A DNA stretch of 64,000 bases from Clostridium saudiense (lineage in GTDB: Bacteria > Bacillota > Clostridia > Clostridiales > Clostridiaceae): assembly GCF_000577815.1 (NCBI RefSeq), contig NZ_CBYM010000005.1, positions 62,001-126,000 on the forward strand, written 5' to 3'. The notes under the pieces are model-generated. The model saw nothing but the letters and a program-made list of their open reading frames with translations. It did not search any database and was not told the DNA's origin. Of this stretch, positions 40,655 through 50,217 are shown one piece after another. The translations under genes and the position numbers were made by a program. Every line of letters begins with the position of its first letter. Position 1 is the first letter of the stretch.

Positions 40655-42136
40655 ATGAAAGAGTGGACAAGAGAAGAGAGATATAGAACAATTTTAGATG
40701 TATCAAATGAAGAAATAATAGAGTTAAAAAAGGTAGTAGAGAGTTGTCCATATAGACAAAAGTTTCATATTCAGCCTACTACAGGACTGTTAAATGATCC
40801 TAATGGATTTTCTTATTATAATGGTGAATATCATTTGTTTTATCAATGGTTTCCATTAGGGCCTGTTCATGGGATAAAGCATTGGTATCATGTTTCTTCA
40901 AGGGATTTAGTTAATTGGAAAGATTGTGGAGTTGGAATAATTCCTACTGAACACTTTGAAAGTCACGGAGCATTTTCAGGAAGTGGTATAGTTGAAAATA
41001 ATAAACTTCATTTATTTTATACAGGAAATACAAGAAATGAAGAATGGATAAGACATCCATATCAATGTTTAGCTATAATGGACAGTAATGGAGAAATAAC
41101 AAAGAATAGTGAAGCTGTTATAAAGGATTTACCAAATGGATATACAGATAATTTTAGAGATCCTAAAGTGTTCAAAGATAATGACAAATATTATTGCTTA
41201 ATTGGAGCTGAAAGAAAAGAAAATTTAGGAACTATAGTATATTATGAATCAAATAATTTATTAGATTGGAAGTTTAAAGGAGAAATAAAAACAGATTTCT
41301 TTGGTAATGGATTTATGTGGGAATGCCCAGATTATTTACGCTTTGATAATAAAGGAGTACTTATATTTTCTCCACAAGGCTTAGAGGTAGATGGAGATAA
41401 ATATCAAAATATATTCCAAGCTGGTTATTTAATAGGTGATAAAATTGATTTTTCTAATGGTGAATTTAAGCATGGGGAGTTTAATGAGTTAGATAGAGGA
41501 TTTGATTTTTATGCACCTCAAACTACTGAAGATGAAGAAGGAAGAAAAATATTAATAGGATGGATGGGATTACCAGAAATAGATTACCCTACTGATAAAA
41601 ATGGATGGGCTCATTGCTTGACTATACCTAGAGAGTTAGAATTAAAAGGTGATAAGTTAATTCAAAAACCAGTAAAAGAATTAGAGCTTCTTAGAGGAGA
41701 AAAGATTGAGTGCTCATATAAATTGAGTAATGAGGAAAAAGATATAGTTGGATTCAATGAAAAAACATATGAATTAATTTGTAACTTTAATAATATTACT
41801 GGTAGATATGTGGGAATAAAATTAAGAAAAGGAATTGATAGTGAAACTGTATTTTATTACGATATAGAAAATAAAAAGTTAGTATTAGATAGAAGTAAAT
41901 CAGGAGAAGTATTTGCAACGGAATATGGTACAGAAAGAAGATGCGAATATAATGAAAAGAGTTTAAAAGTGCGAATATTTGTAGATGTTTCTTCAGTTGA
42001 GATTTTTGTTAATGATGGAGAAGAAGTATTTACTTCAAGAATATTTACAAAGGATGCAAGTAATGGGGTTGCTGTATTTGCTGATGGACAAGCAAATGTA
42101 GATATTGATTTATGGAAGATTAATTACTTAAAATAA
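40655..42136 (+). CDS. scrB: Sucrose-6-phosphate hydrolase (GH32)
   Basis: A 493-residue GH32 enzyme that splits sucrose-6-phosphate into glucose-6-phosphate and fructose. The nucleophile aspartate lies in GLLNDPNGFSYYNG (about residue 47), the stabiliser in NFRDPKVF, and the acid/base glutamate in WECPDYL. A beta-sandwich domain makes up the last 150 residues. No signal peptide, as expected for an enzyme acting after PTS uptake. GAGGAG precedes the ATG. It completes the scr operon. Confidence 0.94.
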   Translation: MKEWTREERYRTILDVSNEEIIELKKVVESCPYRQKFHIQPTTGLLNDPNGFSYYNGEYHLFYQWFPLGPVHGIKHWYHVSSRDLVNWKDCGVGIIPTEHFESHGAFSGSGIVENNKLHLFYTGNTRNEEWIRHPYQCLAIMDSNGEITKNSEAVIKDLPNGYTDNFRDPKVFKDNDKYYCLIGAERKENLGTIVYYESNNLLDWKFKGEIKTDFFGNGFMWECPDYLRFDNKGVLIFSPQGLEVDGDKYQNIFQAGYLIGDKIDFSNGEFKHGEFNELDRGFDFYAPQTTEDEEGRKILIGWMGLPEIDYPTDKNGWAHCLTIPRELELKGDKLIQKPVKELELLRGEKIECSYKLSNEEKDIVGFNEKTYELICNFNNITGRYVGIKLRKGIDSETVFYYDIENKKLVLDRSKSGEVFATEYGTERRCEYNEKSLKVRIFVDVSSVEIFVNDGEEVFTSRIFTKDASNGVAVFADGQANVDIDLWKINYLK

Positions 42137-42682
42137 TTAATATATAGGTACTAATACAATCCATTGATTGGCTAATAGATAATATTTAGTATATAAAAGA
42201 AAAGTAAGAGGTTATCGCAAGTATATTTTTTATCTACTAATGCGAAAACCTCTATTTTTAAAAGAATAATATTATTATCTTATAGTGTAAACATACATAT
42301 GATACTTTGTTATACGCTTGTGTGGATTTCTTATAGGGCATTTTTAGATAATTTATTATTTGTTTTCAGATTTACTATACTTATGATTTATATTAACACG
42401 ACAGTGTACTATTAATGTCAAGTCAGTAATAAGTGTATAAAGTCCGGCATTGAAGAGTCTATTATTAGTAAATATAATATTATAGGAATATTTAAGAAAT
42501 ATAGATAAAATTTATGAATTAAATACTATATTTATATTAGTTGAATGCTATAAATTTTGATATAATCTTATACATAACAATGTTAAAAAATAAACAAAGT
42601 TTGATTAAAATAATTCTGAGGTTGTAAATTAAATTAGTATATACAATTTTATGGATAATTTTGAGATAAGAGGAGTATGATT
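42137..42682. other. 540-bp intergenic region between scrB and an MFS gene
   Basis: A terminator (42207-42260; AGAGGTT and TCGCA arms matched by TGCGA and AACCTCT, then TATTTTT) closes the scr operon. No gene is seen after it. An extended -10, TGATATAAT at 42558-42566, and a Rex-like site at 42580-42597 precede the MFS gene. Confidence 0.6.
42558..42597 (+). promoter_or_regulatory. MFS gene promoter with Rex-like site
   Basis: TGATATAAT (42558-42566) starts transcription near 42573. ATGTTAAAAAATAAACAA (42580-42597) matches the Rex consensus at 12 of 14 positions and lies just downstream of the start, closely resembling the site before pflB. Confidence 0.45.
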
Positions 42683-43879
42683 ATGTTTAGAAGTAAATAT
42701 TTTACAACTGGGCTAGGAATATACATGAGTTATTTTATGCTAGGTATGGCTCTTATTTTACTTTCATCAAATATGGAATTTGTAATAAATCAATTAAATA
42801 CAGATGTAGCAGGGATTACTTTTTTAATTTCAATAGAAGGGTTAGTACGTTCAGCAACAGTATATATTAGTGGAAGATTATCAGATAAATTTGGGAGAAA
42901 GCGTATTTTGTGCTTATCTCCAATATTTGAAATAATTTTTTTATTTGGTATACCTTTTGTACATGACTATAGAATGGCTTTAGTACTATCAGTATTTGCA
43001 GGACTATCACATGCTTTTGTAGATTCTTCAAGTTATCCTTCCTTAATGGAATGTTTTCCAAAAACTCCAGGAACAGCAACTGTTGTAGTAAAGGCCTTCA
43101 TAGCAATTGGTGGTATAATGTTACCAATAATAATAGCATTTTTTGTCAATAGAAATATGTTTTATGGAAATACATTTTTCTTAATTGGGATAATGTATCT
43201 TATAAATGGTTTATTTTTGTTTACTAGAAAATTTCCTAAGGCAAATCAAACAGAAGTATCTGAAGATGGAAAAATATTAAATAAAAAGAATTTTATTTCA
43301 GAACCAGTGTTAAAAAAAGAGGGAATAACTATTATAATAATAGGATTTACATCTAATGCTATATATACAGCATTTCAAATATGGATGCCTACTTATGGTC
43401 AAAATATTTTAGGGATGAGTCAAATAAATTCTTTAAAATTAATAACATATTATAGTATAGGATCTCTTATCTCAGTTTTTATATTAGCAAAACTTTTACA
43501 AAAGACAATAAAGCTGGTATTAGTACTGGTTATATATCCAATAATAGGAATAATTTCACTTGTGTTGGTATTATTAATAAGAATAGAAATAGTTACAAAA
43601 ATAGGTTTTACTTTAATTGGATTATCGTCAGCCGGAGTGTTACAAATGGCTCAAACTACAATGGGTGAATTTTTTTTGGAAAATAAGGGTGCAACAATAG
43701 GGATGGTTTCTACAGCTGGAGGAATAGCATCAGCAGTTATTCCAGCATTAACAGGAATAATTCTAAAATATTATGATATCTTACATGTATTTTATTTTCT
43801 TATGATCATATTTGCAGTTGGAATATTTTGTGCTATTTTTACAAAAATAAGATATGATAAAGTTATTTCAAATAATTAA
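42683..43879 (+). CDS. MFS transporter of unknown substrate
   Basis: A 398-residue major facilitator with about 12 membrane segments. The loop 2-3 signature GRLSDKFGRKRIL near residue 65 is the standard MFS motif A. ATG 42683 is seven bases after GGAG; ATG 42677 is too close. A single-gene unit with its own promoter and a Rex-like operator, so it may respond to redox state. Substrate cannot be told from sequence; a drug or sugar/organic-acid transporter is possible. Confidence 0.85.
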   Translation: MFRSKYFTTGLGIYMSYFMLGMALILLSSNMEFVINQLNTDVAGITFLISIEGLVRSATVYISGRLSDKFGRKRILCLSPIFEIIFLFGIPFVHDYRMALVLSVFAGLSHAFVDSSSYPSLMECFPKTPGTATVVVKAFIAIGGIMLPIIIAFFVNRNMFYGNTFFLIGIMYLINGLFLFTRKFPKANQTEVSEDGKILNKKNFISEPVLKKEGITIIIIGFTSNAIYTAFQIWMPTYGQNILGMSQINSLKLITYYSIGSLISVFILAKLLQKTIKLVLVLVIYPIIGIISLVLVLLIRIEIVTKIGFTLIGLSSAGVLQMAQTTMGEFFLENKGATIGMVSTAGGIASAVIPALTGIILKYYDILHVFYFLMIIFAVGIFCAIFTKIRYDKVISNN

Positions 43880-44036
43880 ATATTATATATAAAGGAAGAA
43901 GATAATAAGATGTGTTTATAACATTTACTTATTATCTTTTGATTTTTTTATTCGATTATGGGTAAGAATATTAATTTAATTACTAGTTATAAAGAATGTA
44001 ATAAATTAGCGGTTATTCAAGAATATATAAAGAAAT

Positions 44037-44396
44037 TTATAAGTTTATAAATTTCTTTATAGCATTAAATAATTCATCACTAATTATATGTTCCATTTTA
44101 CATGCATCTTTTTCAGCAATGTCATGAGGAAGTCCTAAAATTTTTACACAAAAAAGAGTAAGGACTTCATGTCTCTCATATATACTTTGAGCTTTTTTAA
44201 GACCAACTTCATTTAATATAATAGAGCCATCGTCTAGAACATCGAGGTAACCACTAGATTTTAATAGGCCTACGGCTCTACTAACACTAGGTTTACTAAA
44301 ACCAAGTTCTTTAGCAATATCTATAGATCTTACTTTTCCATTTCGTTTATTTAATATAAAAATTGTTTCTAGATAATTTTCTCTTGATTCATGCAT
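44037..44396 (-). CDS. DtxR/MntR-family metal-dependent regulator
   Basis: A 119-residue DtxR-type regulator. The winged helix has NYLETIFILNKRNGKVRSIDIA and FSKPSVSRAVGLL as recognition helix, followed by RHEVLTLFCVKILG and DACKMEHIISDEL, which carry the metal ligands of the family (Glu, His, Cys, Glu, His). No SH3-like third domain, so it resembles MntR and short IdeR-like proteins. It is the second gene of a leftward unit after the AraC gene, divergent from an iron-siderophore importer; the GTTAGC-N4-GCTAAC palindromes in between are its likely operators. Confidence 0.85.
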   Translation of the reverse strand: MHESRENYLETIFILNKRNGKVRSIDIAKELGFSKPSVSRAVGLLKSSGYLDVLDDGSIILNEVGLKKAQSIYERHEVLTLFCVKILGLPHDIAEKDACKMEHIISDELFNAIKKFINL

Positions 44397-44414
44397 ATTA
44401 AATCTCTCTTTTCA

Positions 44415-45209
44415 CTAATAAGTTTTTGATTTGATGATCTGGCTTGGTGATAAACCAAAATGTTTTTTAAATAATCTACTAAAATAATATGGATCGTCGT
44501 AGCCAATATATGAAGCAACTTCATGAACCTTATAGCCACCTTTTAGCATCTCAAAAGATTTTTTTAGGCGACATTGGATAATATAGTCAATAGGCCTAAT
44601 TCTCATATACTTATAAAAGAGATAAGAGAATTGTTCAGGACTTTTATTATATCTATCTGCTAGACTTTGTAATGTAATATGGTAACAGTAGTTTTCTTTA
44701 ATATATTGAACAGAGTTTTCAATCATCTCTTTTTGTGAATTAATAGAATTGGGAGTAGAAAACATAGTAGAAATTAATGATTGAAAAACTACTTCTTTTT
44801 TTAATTGTTTCTTTAAATTAGAACTACTGCAAATTAGGTAAAATTCTTCTAGCAATGAAGTGAGTTGAATAAAGTTATCAATAAAAAATTCAAATGTAGA
44901 ATTAGAATAATTACCTTTTTCAGAGTAGTTAGAATAATAAATATTTATATGATGAAAAGGATCATCTCCAATAACATTAAAGGATACCTTTTTATGTGGA
45001 CATCCATGTATAATTTTACCAGGCTCTGCTATAAATTTTTGGTTAGAAAAGCAAATTTCAGATTTTCCACTAATGGGAATTATAAAAGCAGAACGCGTAG
45101 TTTCATAAGTCATGGTATCATTAGGTAACTTGATAAATTTACTTATATTAATATCATCAGAGGATAAAAATAAAAATTCTTTTGCTAATAAATGCTTATC
45201 ATTAACCAT
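44415..45209 (-). CDS. AraC-family regulator, likely siderophore-responsive
   Basis: A 264-residue AraC-type regulator. The N-terminal half is a cupin-like sensor (SAFIIPISGKSEICFSNQKF); the C-terminal two helix-turn-helix units include ITLQSLADRYNKSPEQFSYLF and VHEVASYIGYDDPYYFSRLF. AAAGGGGAAC on the minus strand supports the start. Divergent from a ferric-siderophore ABC operon, it probably activates that operon when the siderophore is present, similar to Btr-type regulators. It shares a leftward operon with the DtxR-type gene 18 bases downstream. Confidence 0.85.
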   Translation of the reverse strand: MVNDKHLLAKEFLFLSSDDINISKFIKLPNDTMTYETTRSAFIIPISGKSEICFSNQKFIAEPGKIIHGCPHKKVSFNVIGDDPFHHINIYYSNYSEKGNYSNSTFEFFIDNFIQLTSLLEEFYLICSSSNLKKQLKKEVVFQSLISTMFSTPNSINSQKEMIENSVQYIKENYCYHITLQSLADRYNKSPEQFSYLFYKYMRIRPIDYIIQCRLKKSFEMLKGGYKVHEVASYIGYDDPYYFSRLFKKHFGLSPSQIIKSKTY

Positions 45210-45228
45210 CTTAAGTTCCCCTTTCTCT

Positions 45229-45254
45229 ATATAGTTAGCATATGCTAACTATAT
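45229..45254. promoter_or_regulatory. Iron-type operator 1 (26-bp perfect palindrome)
   Basis: The core GTTAGC-ATAT-GCTAAC (45234-45249) is extended by TATAT arms to a perfect 26-bp palindrome. It overlaps the predicted start of the leftward araC-dtxR transcript. Confidence 0.8.
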
Positions 45255-45258
45255 TAGA

Positions 45259-45287
45259 ATTATAGATAATGTAAAAATTTTTGTCAA
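45259..45287 (-). promoter_or_regulatory. Consensus promoter of the araC-dtxR unit
   Basis: On the minus strand TTGACA (45287-45282), 17-base spacer, TATAAT (45264-45259): both hexamers perfect. Confidence 0.85.
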
Positions 45288-45349
45288 TAAATTTAATAAT
45301 TGTCCATTATATTATAGAATTATGTATTCTTTTTTTAAAAGGGTAGATA

Positions 45350-45383
45350 TATACTAATTTAAGGTTAGCGATTGCTAACTTAA
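45350..45383 (+). promoter_or_regulatory. Importer promoter -10 and iron-type operator 2
   Basis: TATACT at 45350-45355 is the likely -10 of the importer operon. Just downstream, GTTAGC-GATT-GCTAAC (45364-45379) with TTAA arms repeats operator 1 with identical half-sites and spacing, centred 130 bp away. Confidence 0.75.
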
Positions 45384-45408
45384 GAAAATATGTTTTGAAT
45401 TGGAGGTT

Positions 45409-46503
45409 ATGATTATAGATTATTTATATGAAAATAGTTTAAAAGACTTGAAAGGTAATAAAAGAAGATATTATTTCATATTAATCATGCTTATTATTGC
45501 CTTAGTTGTATCTGTAGTATTTGCTGTTTCAATAGGAGCATTTAAGGTAGATATAAAAACAGCATATGAAATTTTATGTTATAAAATTTTGGGTATTGGG
45601 GCAGAAAATGCTGAAATATTAACTAAAGGTTCTGCATACAATGTAATTTGGTCTATACGTTTTCCAAGAGTAATTTTAGGGGCAGTAGTAGGAGCAGGTT
45701 TAGCACTATGTGGATGTATTATGCAAGCTTGTGTTCAAAATCCGTTAGCAGAACCATATATATTAGGTATATCATCTGGAGCATCATTAGGTGCCACTTT
45801 TTCAATTATGCTGGGGGTTAGGGCTTTTTCTTTATTTAATGTATCTGGTGTGGCATTTTGGTCCTTTTTAGGAGCTATGGTAGCATCATTTATGGTGTTA
45901 AGATTAGCATCAATTAATAAAAAAACATCTTCAACTAAGCTAATTTTGGCAGGTACAGTAATAAATGCCCTTTGTACAGCTTTTTCAAACTTTATAATAT
46001 CTATTGCAAGTGATGCTGAAGGAATGCAAAGTGTAAAATTTTGGACTATGGGATCTTTAGCATCGGCTAAATGGGAGTCTATAACAACTCCGTTGATAAT
46101 AACTATCATTTGCTGTGCATATTTTTTAACTCAGACAAGATTATTAAATACTATGCTAGTTGGTGATGATGCAGCTATTACTTTAGGAATGAATTTAAAT
46201 AAAAAAAGAAAGATATACATGGTTTTAATTTCTATACTTACAGGAGTATTGGTTTCAGCTTGTGGTGTTATTGGATTTGTAGGATTAGTTATTCCTCATA
46301 TTGTACGTTCATTAGTAGGAGCAGATCATAAAAAGTTATTGCCAATTTGTATTTTATCAGGAAGTATATTTTTAGTGATAGCTGATACTGTAGCAAGAAT
46401 CATTATACCAAATTCGGAAATGTCTATTGGAATAATAACATCATTAGTTGGTGCACCATTTTTTGCTTATATATTAATTAAAAAAAGTAACAGTTTTAAA
46501 TAA
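45409..46503 (+). CDS. Ferric-siderophore ABC permease (FecCD family)
   Basis: A 364-residue FecCD-type permease with about nine or ten membrane segments. SIRFPRVILGAVVGAGLALCG, AEPYILGISSGASLG and GFVGLVIPHIVR are the family signatures, the last near the ATPase contact. It pairs with the ATPase and lipoprotein genes that follow and imports ferric siderophore, possibly a catecholate type given the esterase in the operon. GGAGG is only two bases from ATG 45409, so the exact start is uncertain (TTG 45400 or ATT 45412 are alternatives). Controlled by operator 2. Confidence 0.9.
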   Translation: MIIDYLYENSLKDLKGNKRRYYFILIMLIIALVVSVVFAVSIGAFKVDIKTAYEILCYKILGIGAENAEILTKGSAYNVIWSIRFPRVILGAVVGAGLALCGCIMQACVQNPLAEPYILGISSGASLGATFSIMLGVRAFSLFNVSGVAFWSFLGAMVASFMVLRLASINKKTSSTKLILAGTVINALCTAFSNFIISIASDAEGMQSVKFWTMGSLASAKWESITTPLIITIICCAYFLTQTRLLNTMLVGDDAAITLGMNLNKKRKIYMVLISILTGVLVSACGVIGFVGLVIPHIVRSLVGADHKKLLPICILSGSIFLVIADTVARIIIPNSEMSIGIITSLVGAPFFAYILIKKSNSFK

Positions 46504-46521
46504 CAAATAGAGGTTGAAATT

Positions 46522-47295
46522 ATGAATTTATCTATTGAAAATGTAACAGTAAAAATTGATAAAGTAGAAATAGTAAAGTCATTATCATTACATGCTAAAA
46601 AGGGTGATTTTATAGGATTAATAGGACCAAATGGAAGTGGTAAATCTACTTTACTGAAATCAATATATGGGGTTTTAAAGTATGATAAAGGTTCTATTAA
46701 ATTTGATGATAAAGATATAAAAACTATTAGCTTATCAGAGATAGCAAAGGAAATGGCTGTAGTGGGACAATTTAATACGATTAATTTTGAACTTAGTGTA
46801 TTAGAAATTGTATTAATGGGAAGAAGTCCTCATTTAGGAGGTTGGGAAAGAGAAAAGGAAGAAGACTATAAAATTGCATTAGATGCAATAAGAAAAGTTG
46901 GAATGGAGAAATCCATTAATAGAAGTTTTTCAACATTATCTGGTGGAGAAAAACAAAGAGTAATTTTAGCAAGGGCATTAACTCAAGAACCACAAATACT
47001 TATTTTAGATGAACCTACAAACCATTTAGATATTAAATATCAAATTGAAATTTTATCACTAGTGAAAAGTTTAGATATATGTGTAGTTGCAGCATTACAT
47101 GATTTAGCATTAGCAGCACAGTTCTGTAATGAAATATATCTAATTAAAAATGGAGAATTAAGGGCTTGTGGAAAACCAAAAGATATAATTACTACAGAGA
47201 TGGTAAAAGAAATATATGAAATAGATTGTGATATTGTATATAACGAGAGGACAAGCACTATAATGATTAGCTATTATCCTTTGGAATATAAATAA
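46522..47295 (+). CDS. Ferric-siderophore ABC ATPase (FecE family)
   Basis: A 257-residue ABC ATPase. Walker A is GLIGPNGSGKSTLL, the signature is TLSGGEKQRVILARAL, Walker B ILILDEPTNHLD and the switch histidine is in ALHDLALAAQF. It energises the permease encoded 18 bases upstream. Family length and motifs are complete. Confidence 0.94.
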   Translation: MNLSIENVTVKIDKVEIVKSLSLHAKKGDFIGLIGPNGSGKSTLLKSIYGVLKYDKGSIKFDDKDIKTISLSEIAKEMAVVGQFNTINFELSVLEIVLMGRSPHLGGWEREKEEDYKIALDAIRKVGMEKSINRSFSTLSGGEKQRVILARALTQEPQILILDEPTNHLDIKYQIEILSLVKSLDICVVAALHDLALAAQFCNEIYLIKNGELRACGKPKDIITTEMVKEIYEIDCDIVYNERTSTIMISYYPLEYK

Positions 47296-47320
47296 AAAAA
47301 TATAGTTAGGAGATTTAACA

Positions 47321-48349
47321 GTGAAAAGAAAGATTATACTTCCACTAATAGTGGCAACAACACTAGCATTAGCTTTAGCAGGATGCGCTAAAACAACAAA
47401 TAAAATAGAAGAATCAGAGTCATCAACGACTGCTAATGAGCAAACAATAAATTATCCATTATCATTAGAGGTATATGATAATGAAGGGAATAAATATACA
47501 GAAACTTTTAATGAAGCACCATCGCATGTAATAACAAATAATCAATCATCATTAGAATTATTATTAAAGTTAGGATTACAAGATAGTATTATAGGAACTA
47601 TAGCATTAGATAATGAAATTCCAGAAGAACTAGAAGAGGAGTTTTCAAATATTAATATAATAACTGAAAGTAAAACTGAACCGGCTAAAGAAGTAATTGT
47701 AGGTATGAGTCCAGATTTAGTTATTGGTAGAGCTGCTACATTTATAGATGATAGATATGGGACAATCGAAAGCTTAAATAGTATGAACATAAATGTTTAT
47801 ACACAATTAGCTAGTTTAATGAACGGAGAACAATCATTAGATAATATTTTTGAAGATATAAAAAATGTAGGAAAAATATTTAATGTAGAAGATAAAGCTA
47901 ATACTTTAGCAACAGAATTATCAGAAAGCTTAAAGTCAGTAGAAGATAAAGTTTCAACATTAGAAGGAGAGCCTTTAAAAGTTTTAGTTATGACAGCTTA
48001 TAATGATGGTTCGTATAATGTATTTGGAGCAAACTCTACGTTGCAAAATGAAATTTTAGAAGTTCTAGGTGGAACTAATGTAAATGAAAAAGGTGGGGCT
48101 CAATCATTAGAAAATTTAATGAGTCTTAATCCTGATGTTATATTATATGTTTATAATAATAAGAATTTAGAAACTGATTCAGTAGCAGTAGAATCATTAT
48201 ATAATAATAGTTTAATACAATCTGTACCAGCAATTGAAAATAAAAAGGTTTTTGAAGTTTCTTATACTGAGTTCATGGGCTATGGATATAGAACAATTGA
48301 ATGTATAGAAAATCTTGCAAAGGAAATGTATCCAGAGTTATTTAAGTAA
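47321..48349 (+). CDS. Ferric-siderophore-binding lipoprotein
   Basis: A 342-residue periplasmic-binding-type lipoprotein (FecB/TroA-like fold). The signal peptide KRKIILPLIVATTLALALAGC ends at lipobox cysteine 22, followed by a Ser/Thr/Glu-rich linker. The body has SSLELLLKLGLQDSIIGT and LMSLNPDVILYVYNN, typical of the class. The start is GTG at 47321 after TAGGAGA. It would be anchored outside the membrane and hand the ferric siderophore to the permease. Confidence 0.92.
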   Translation: MKRKIILPLIVATTLALALAGCAKTTNKIEESESSTTANEQTINYPLSLEVYDNEGNKYTETFNEAPSHVITNNQSSLELLLKLGLQDSIIGTIALDNEIPEELEEEFSNINIITESKTEPAKEVIVGMSPDLVIGRAATFIDDRYGTIESLNSMNINVYTQLASLMNGEQSLDNIFEDIKNVGKIFNVEDKANTLATELSESLKSVEDKVSTLEGEPLKVLVMTAYNDGSYNVFGANSTLQNEILEVLGGTNVNEKGGAQSLENLMSLNPDVILYVYNNKNLETDSVAVESLYNNSLIQSVPAIENKKVFEVSYTEFMGYGYRTIECIENLAKEMYPELFK

Positions 48350-48373
48350 ATATAAAATAGGAGATTTATATTG

Positions 48374-49111
48374 ATGTTAGGAAGTATTAAGCATGAACAT
48401 ATATTAGGCAGAGAGATATTTATATATCTTCCTCCATCTTATAAAAATAATAACAAAAGATTTCCTGTATTATATGGTAATGATGGGGCAGAACTTTATA
48501 GGTATTCAGATAGACTAATTGAGAGTTTTGAAAAAGGATTTAAAGAAGGAAAGTTAAATGAATTTATTTGGATAGGAATTTATTCTGAAAAGAGAATTCA
48601 TGAATATACACCGTGGCCAGCACCATCACTAGCACCTAAATTTGATGATTTTGGTGGACAAGGAAGAGAGTATATAGAGTTTGTTGTAAATGGAATAAAG
48701 CTATATATTGATAAGAATTATAACACTAAATATGATAAAAAAAATACTTGGATTATGGGATATTCATTAGGAGGATTAATTTCTGTATATTCATTATATG
48801 TAACTAATGTATTTGGTAAAATAGCTAGTGTTTGTGGATCTTTTTGGTATAAGGGTATGGTTAACTGGATTACAGAGAATAATATGTTGAATGAAGATTT
48901 TCAATTATATATTCATTATGGCAGAAAAGAAGGACAAGATAAAAAGACACTTCAACAAAATGCTGTTATTTGTACTGAAAGTATAATTGAAATTTTTAAA
49001 GATGAGCTAGGATATATAGAAGATATAGATGTATCCAGCGATGATGGTGGACATCATCAATATATGGAGCAGAGATATATTAATGCTATTTATTGGTTAG
49101 CTAAGAAATAA
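48374..49111 (+). CDS. Esterase of the Fes/IroE/BesA type, likely siderophore hydrolase
   Basis: A 245-residue alpha/beta hydrolase of the esterase D family. The nucleophile serine is in WIMGYSLGGLISVYS; FPVLYGNDGAELY and the C-terminal DDGGHHQYME with the catalytic histidine are also visible. As last gene of the iron operon, it probably opens the trilactone of a catecholate siderophore to release iron in the cytoplasm, by analogy to BesA, Fes and IroE. No signal peptide. ATG 48374 is preferred over TTG 48371. Confidence 0.85.
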   Translation: MLGSIKHEHILGREIFIYLPPSYKNNNKRFPVLYGNDGAELYRYSDRLIESFEKGFKEGKLNEFIWIGIYSEKRIHEYTPWPAPSLAPKFDDFGGQGREYIEFVVNGIKLYIDKNYNTKYDKKNTWIMGYSLGGLISVYSLYVTNVFGKIASVCGSFWYKGMVNWITENNMLNEDFQLYIHYGRKEGQDKKTLQQNAVICTESIIEIFKDELGYIEDIDVSSDDGGHHQYMEQRYINAIYWLAKK

Positions 49112-49127
49112 TATTTAATATGCAAAG

Positions 49128-49170
49128 AATGGTAAGGTATTTACAGTAATAAGTACCTTACCATTTTTTA
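49128..49170 (+). terminator. Intrinsic terminator of the siderophore operon
   Basis: AATGGTAAGGTA (49128-49139) pairs with TACCTTACCATT (49154-49165), followed by TTTTT. Confidence 0.85.
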
Positions 49171-49366
49171 ATTTAGGTGATTTTAAAAAGTTTATTATGA
49201 TGTTTAATATTGTGTATTTAATACAATATAATGGTATCGATTTTCTTTACCATTAAACAATAAAAGAATATTAGTGATATAATTGTTTAAAAATATAAAC
49301 AATTGAACCATAGAAAATATAAATAAGTGAGTAAATAAAAAAAAGATGTTATGAGGGAGTATAGGT

Positions 49367-50188
49367 ATGAAAGAGAAAATAAAAATTAATATACTAAATT
49401 GTGGTGAGGTTGGAGTTGATCTTGCAGTGCCTTTTAGAGATGTATCTAAAAATCCCATAGCATATACAGGAATTGGCAGGAGTAAAAAGTTGCGAGTATG
49501 GTTGCCAGTTACTTCTTATTTAATAGAGCATCCAAAAGGAAATATATTAATAGATACTGGATGGCATACAGATGTTAGAAGTAAACCTATAAAACATTTG
49601 TCACCATTATTATATATAGCAAGTAAACCTAAATTGCCTAACGGAAAAGCTGTAAATGAGCAGCTTGAAAAATTAAATATACAAACTAAAGACTTAGACT
49701 ATGTATTTCTTACTCATATGGATTGTGACCATGCAAGTGGATTAGAGTTAGTTAAAGATGCTAAAAGAATTATGATATCAAAAGAAGAGTTAGAGGCAAT
49801 AATAAAAGGAAATGTTAGATATTCTAAAAGGTTTTGGAGTGGAATAAATATAGAAGGTTTTACAATGGAATACTCAGAGTATGGACCATTTAATAGAGGG
49901 TACGATGTTTTTGGCGATGGAACTGTAGTATTAATAGATACAAAAGGCCATACTGAAGGTAATGTTGTAGTTATGGTGAAAAATAATAATAAATTTATAT
50001 TAATTACAGGTGATTGTGGGTATGCCAAGGATTCATGGGAGAATCTACGTATACCAGGGCCATTAGTTAATAAAGAGGATATGATAACATCTTTAAAATG
50101 GATTAGGAATATGGCTAATAAAAAAGAGTGTATGGGGGTATTTGCAACACATGATTTAAAGGTTAAAGAAGGAATAATAGTTTTATAG
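49367..50188 (+). CDS. Metallo-beta-lactamase-fold hydrolase (AHL-lactonase-like)
   Basis: A 273-residue metallo-beta-lactamase-fold enzyme. The metal-binding motif is THMDCDHASG, with further ligands in DTKGHTEGNVV, TGDCGY and ATHD. Overall pattern (VTSYLIEHPKGNILIDTGWH) is closest to the N-acyl homoserine lactonase family. Acting on acyl homoserine lactones is not certain; many relatives have other ester or lactone substrates. It is followed after 29 bases by an ArsR regulator, so the three genes from here to 51303 form one probable unit. Confidence 0.8.
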   Translation: MKEKIKINILNCGEVGVDLAVPFRDVSKNPIAYTGIGRSKKLRVWLPVTSYLIEHPKGNILIDTGWHTDVRSKPIKHLSPLLYIASKPKLPNGKAVNEQLEKLNIQTKDLDYVFLTHMDCDHASGLELVKDAKRIMISKEELEAIIKGNVRYSKRFWSGINIEGFTMEYSEYGPFNRGYDVFGDGTVVLIDTKGHTEGNVVVMVKNNNKFILITGDCGYAKDSWENLRIPGPLVNKEDMITSLKWIRNMANKKECMGVFATHDLKVKEGIIVL

Positions 50189-50217
50189 AAAATATCAAGA
50201 AAGGTAGAGGTAAACAC

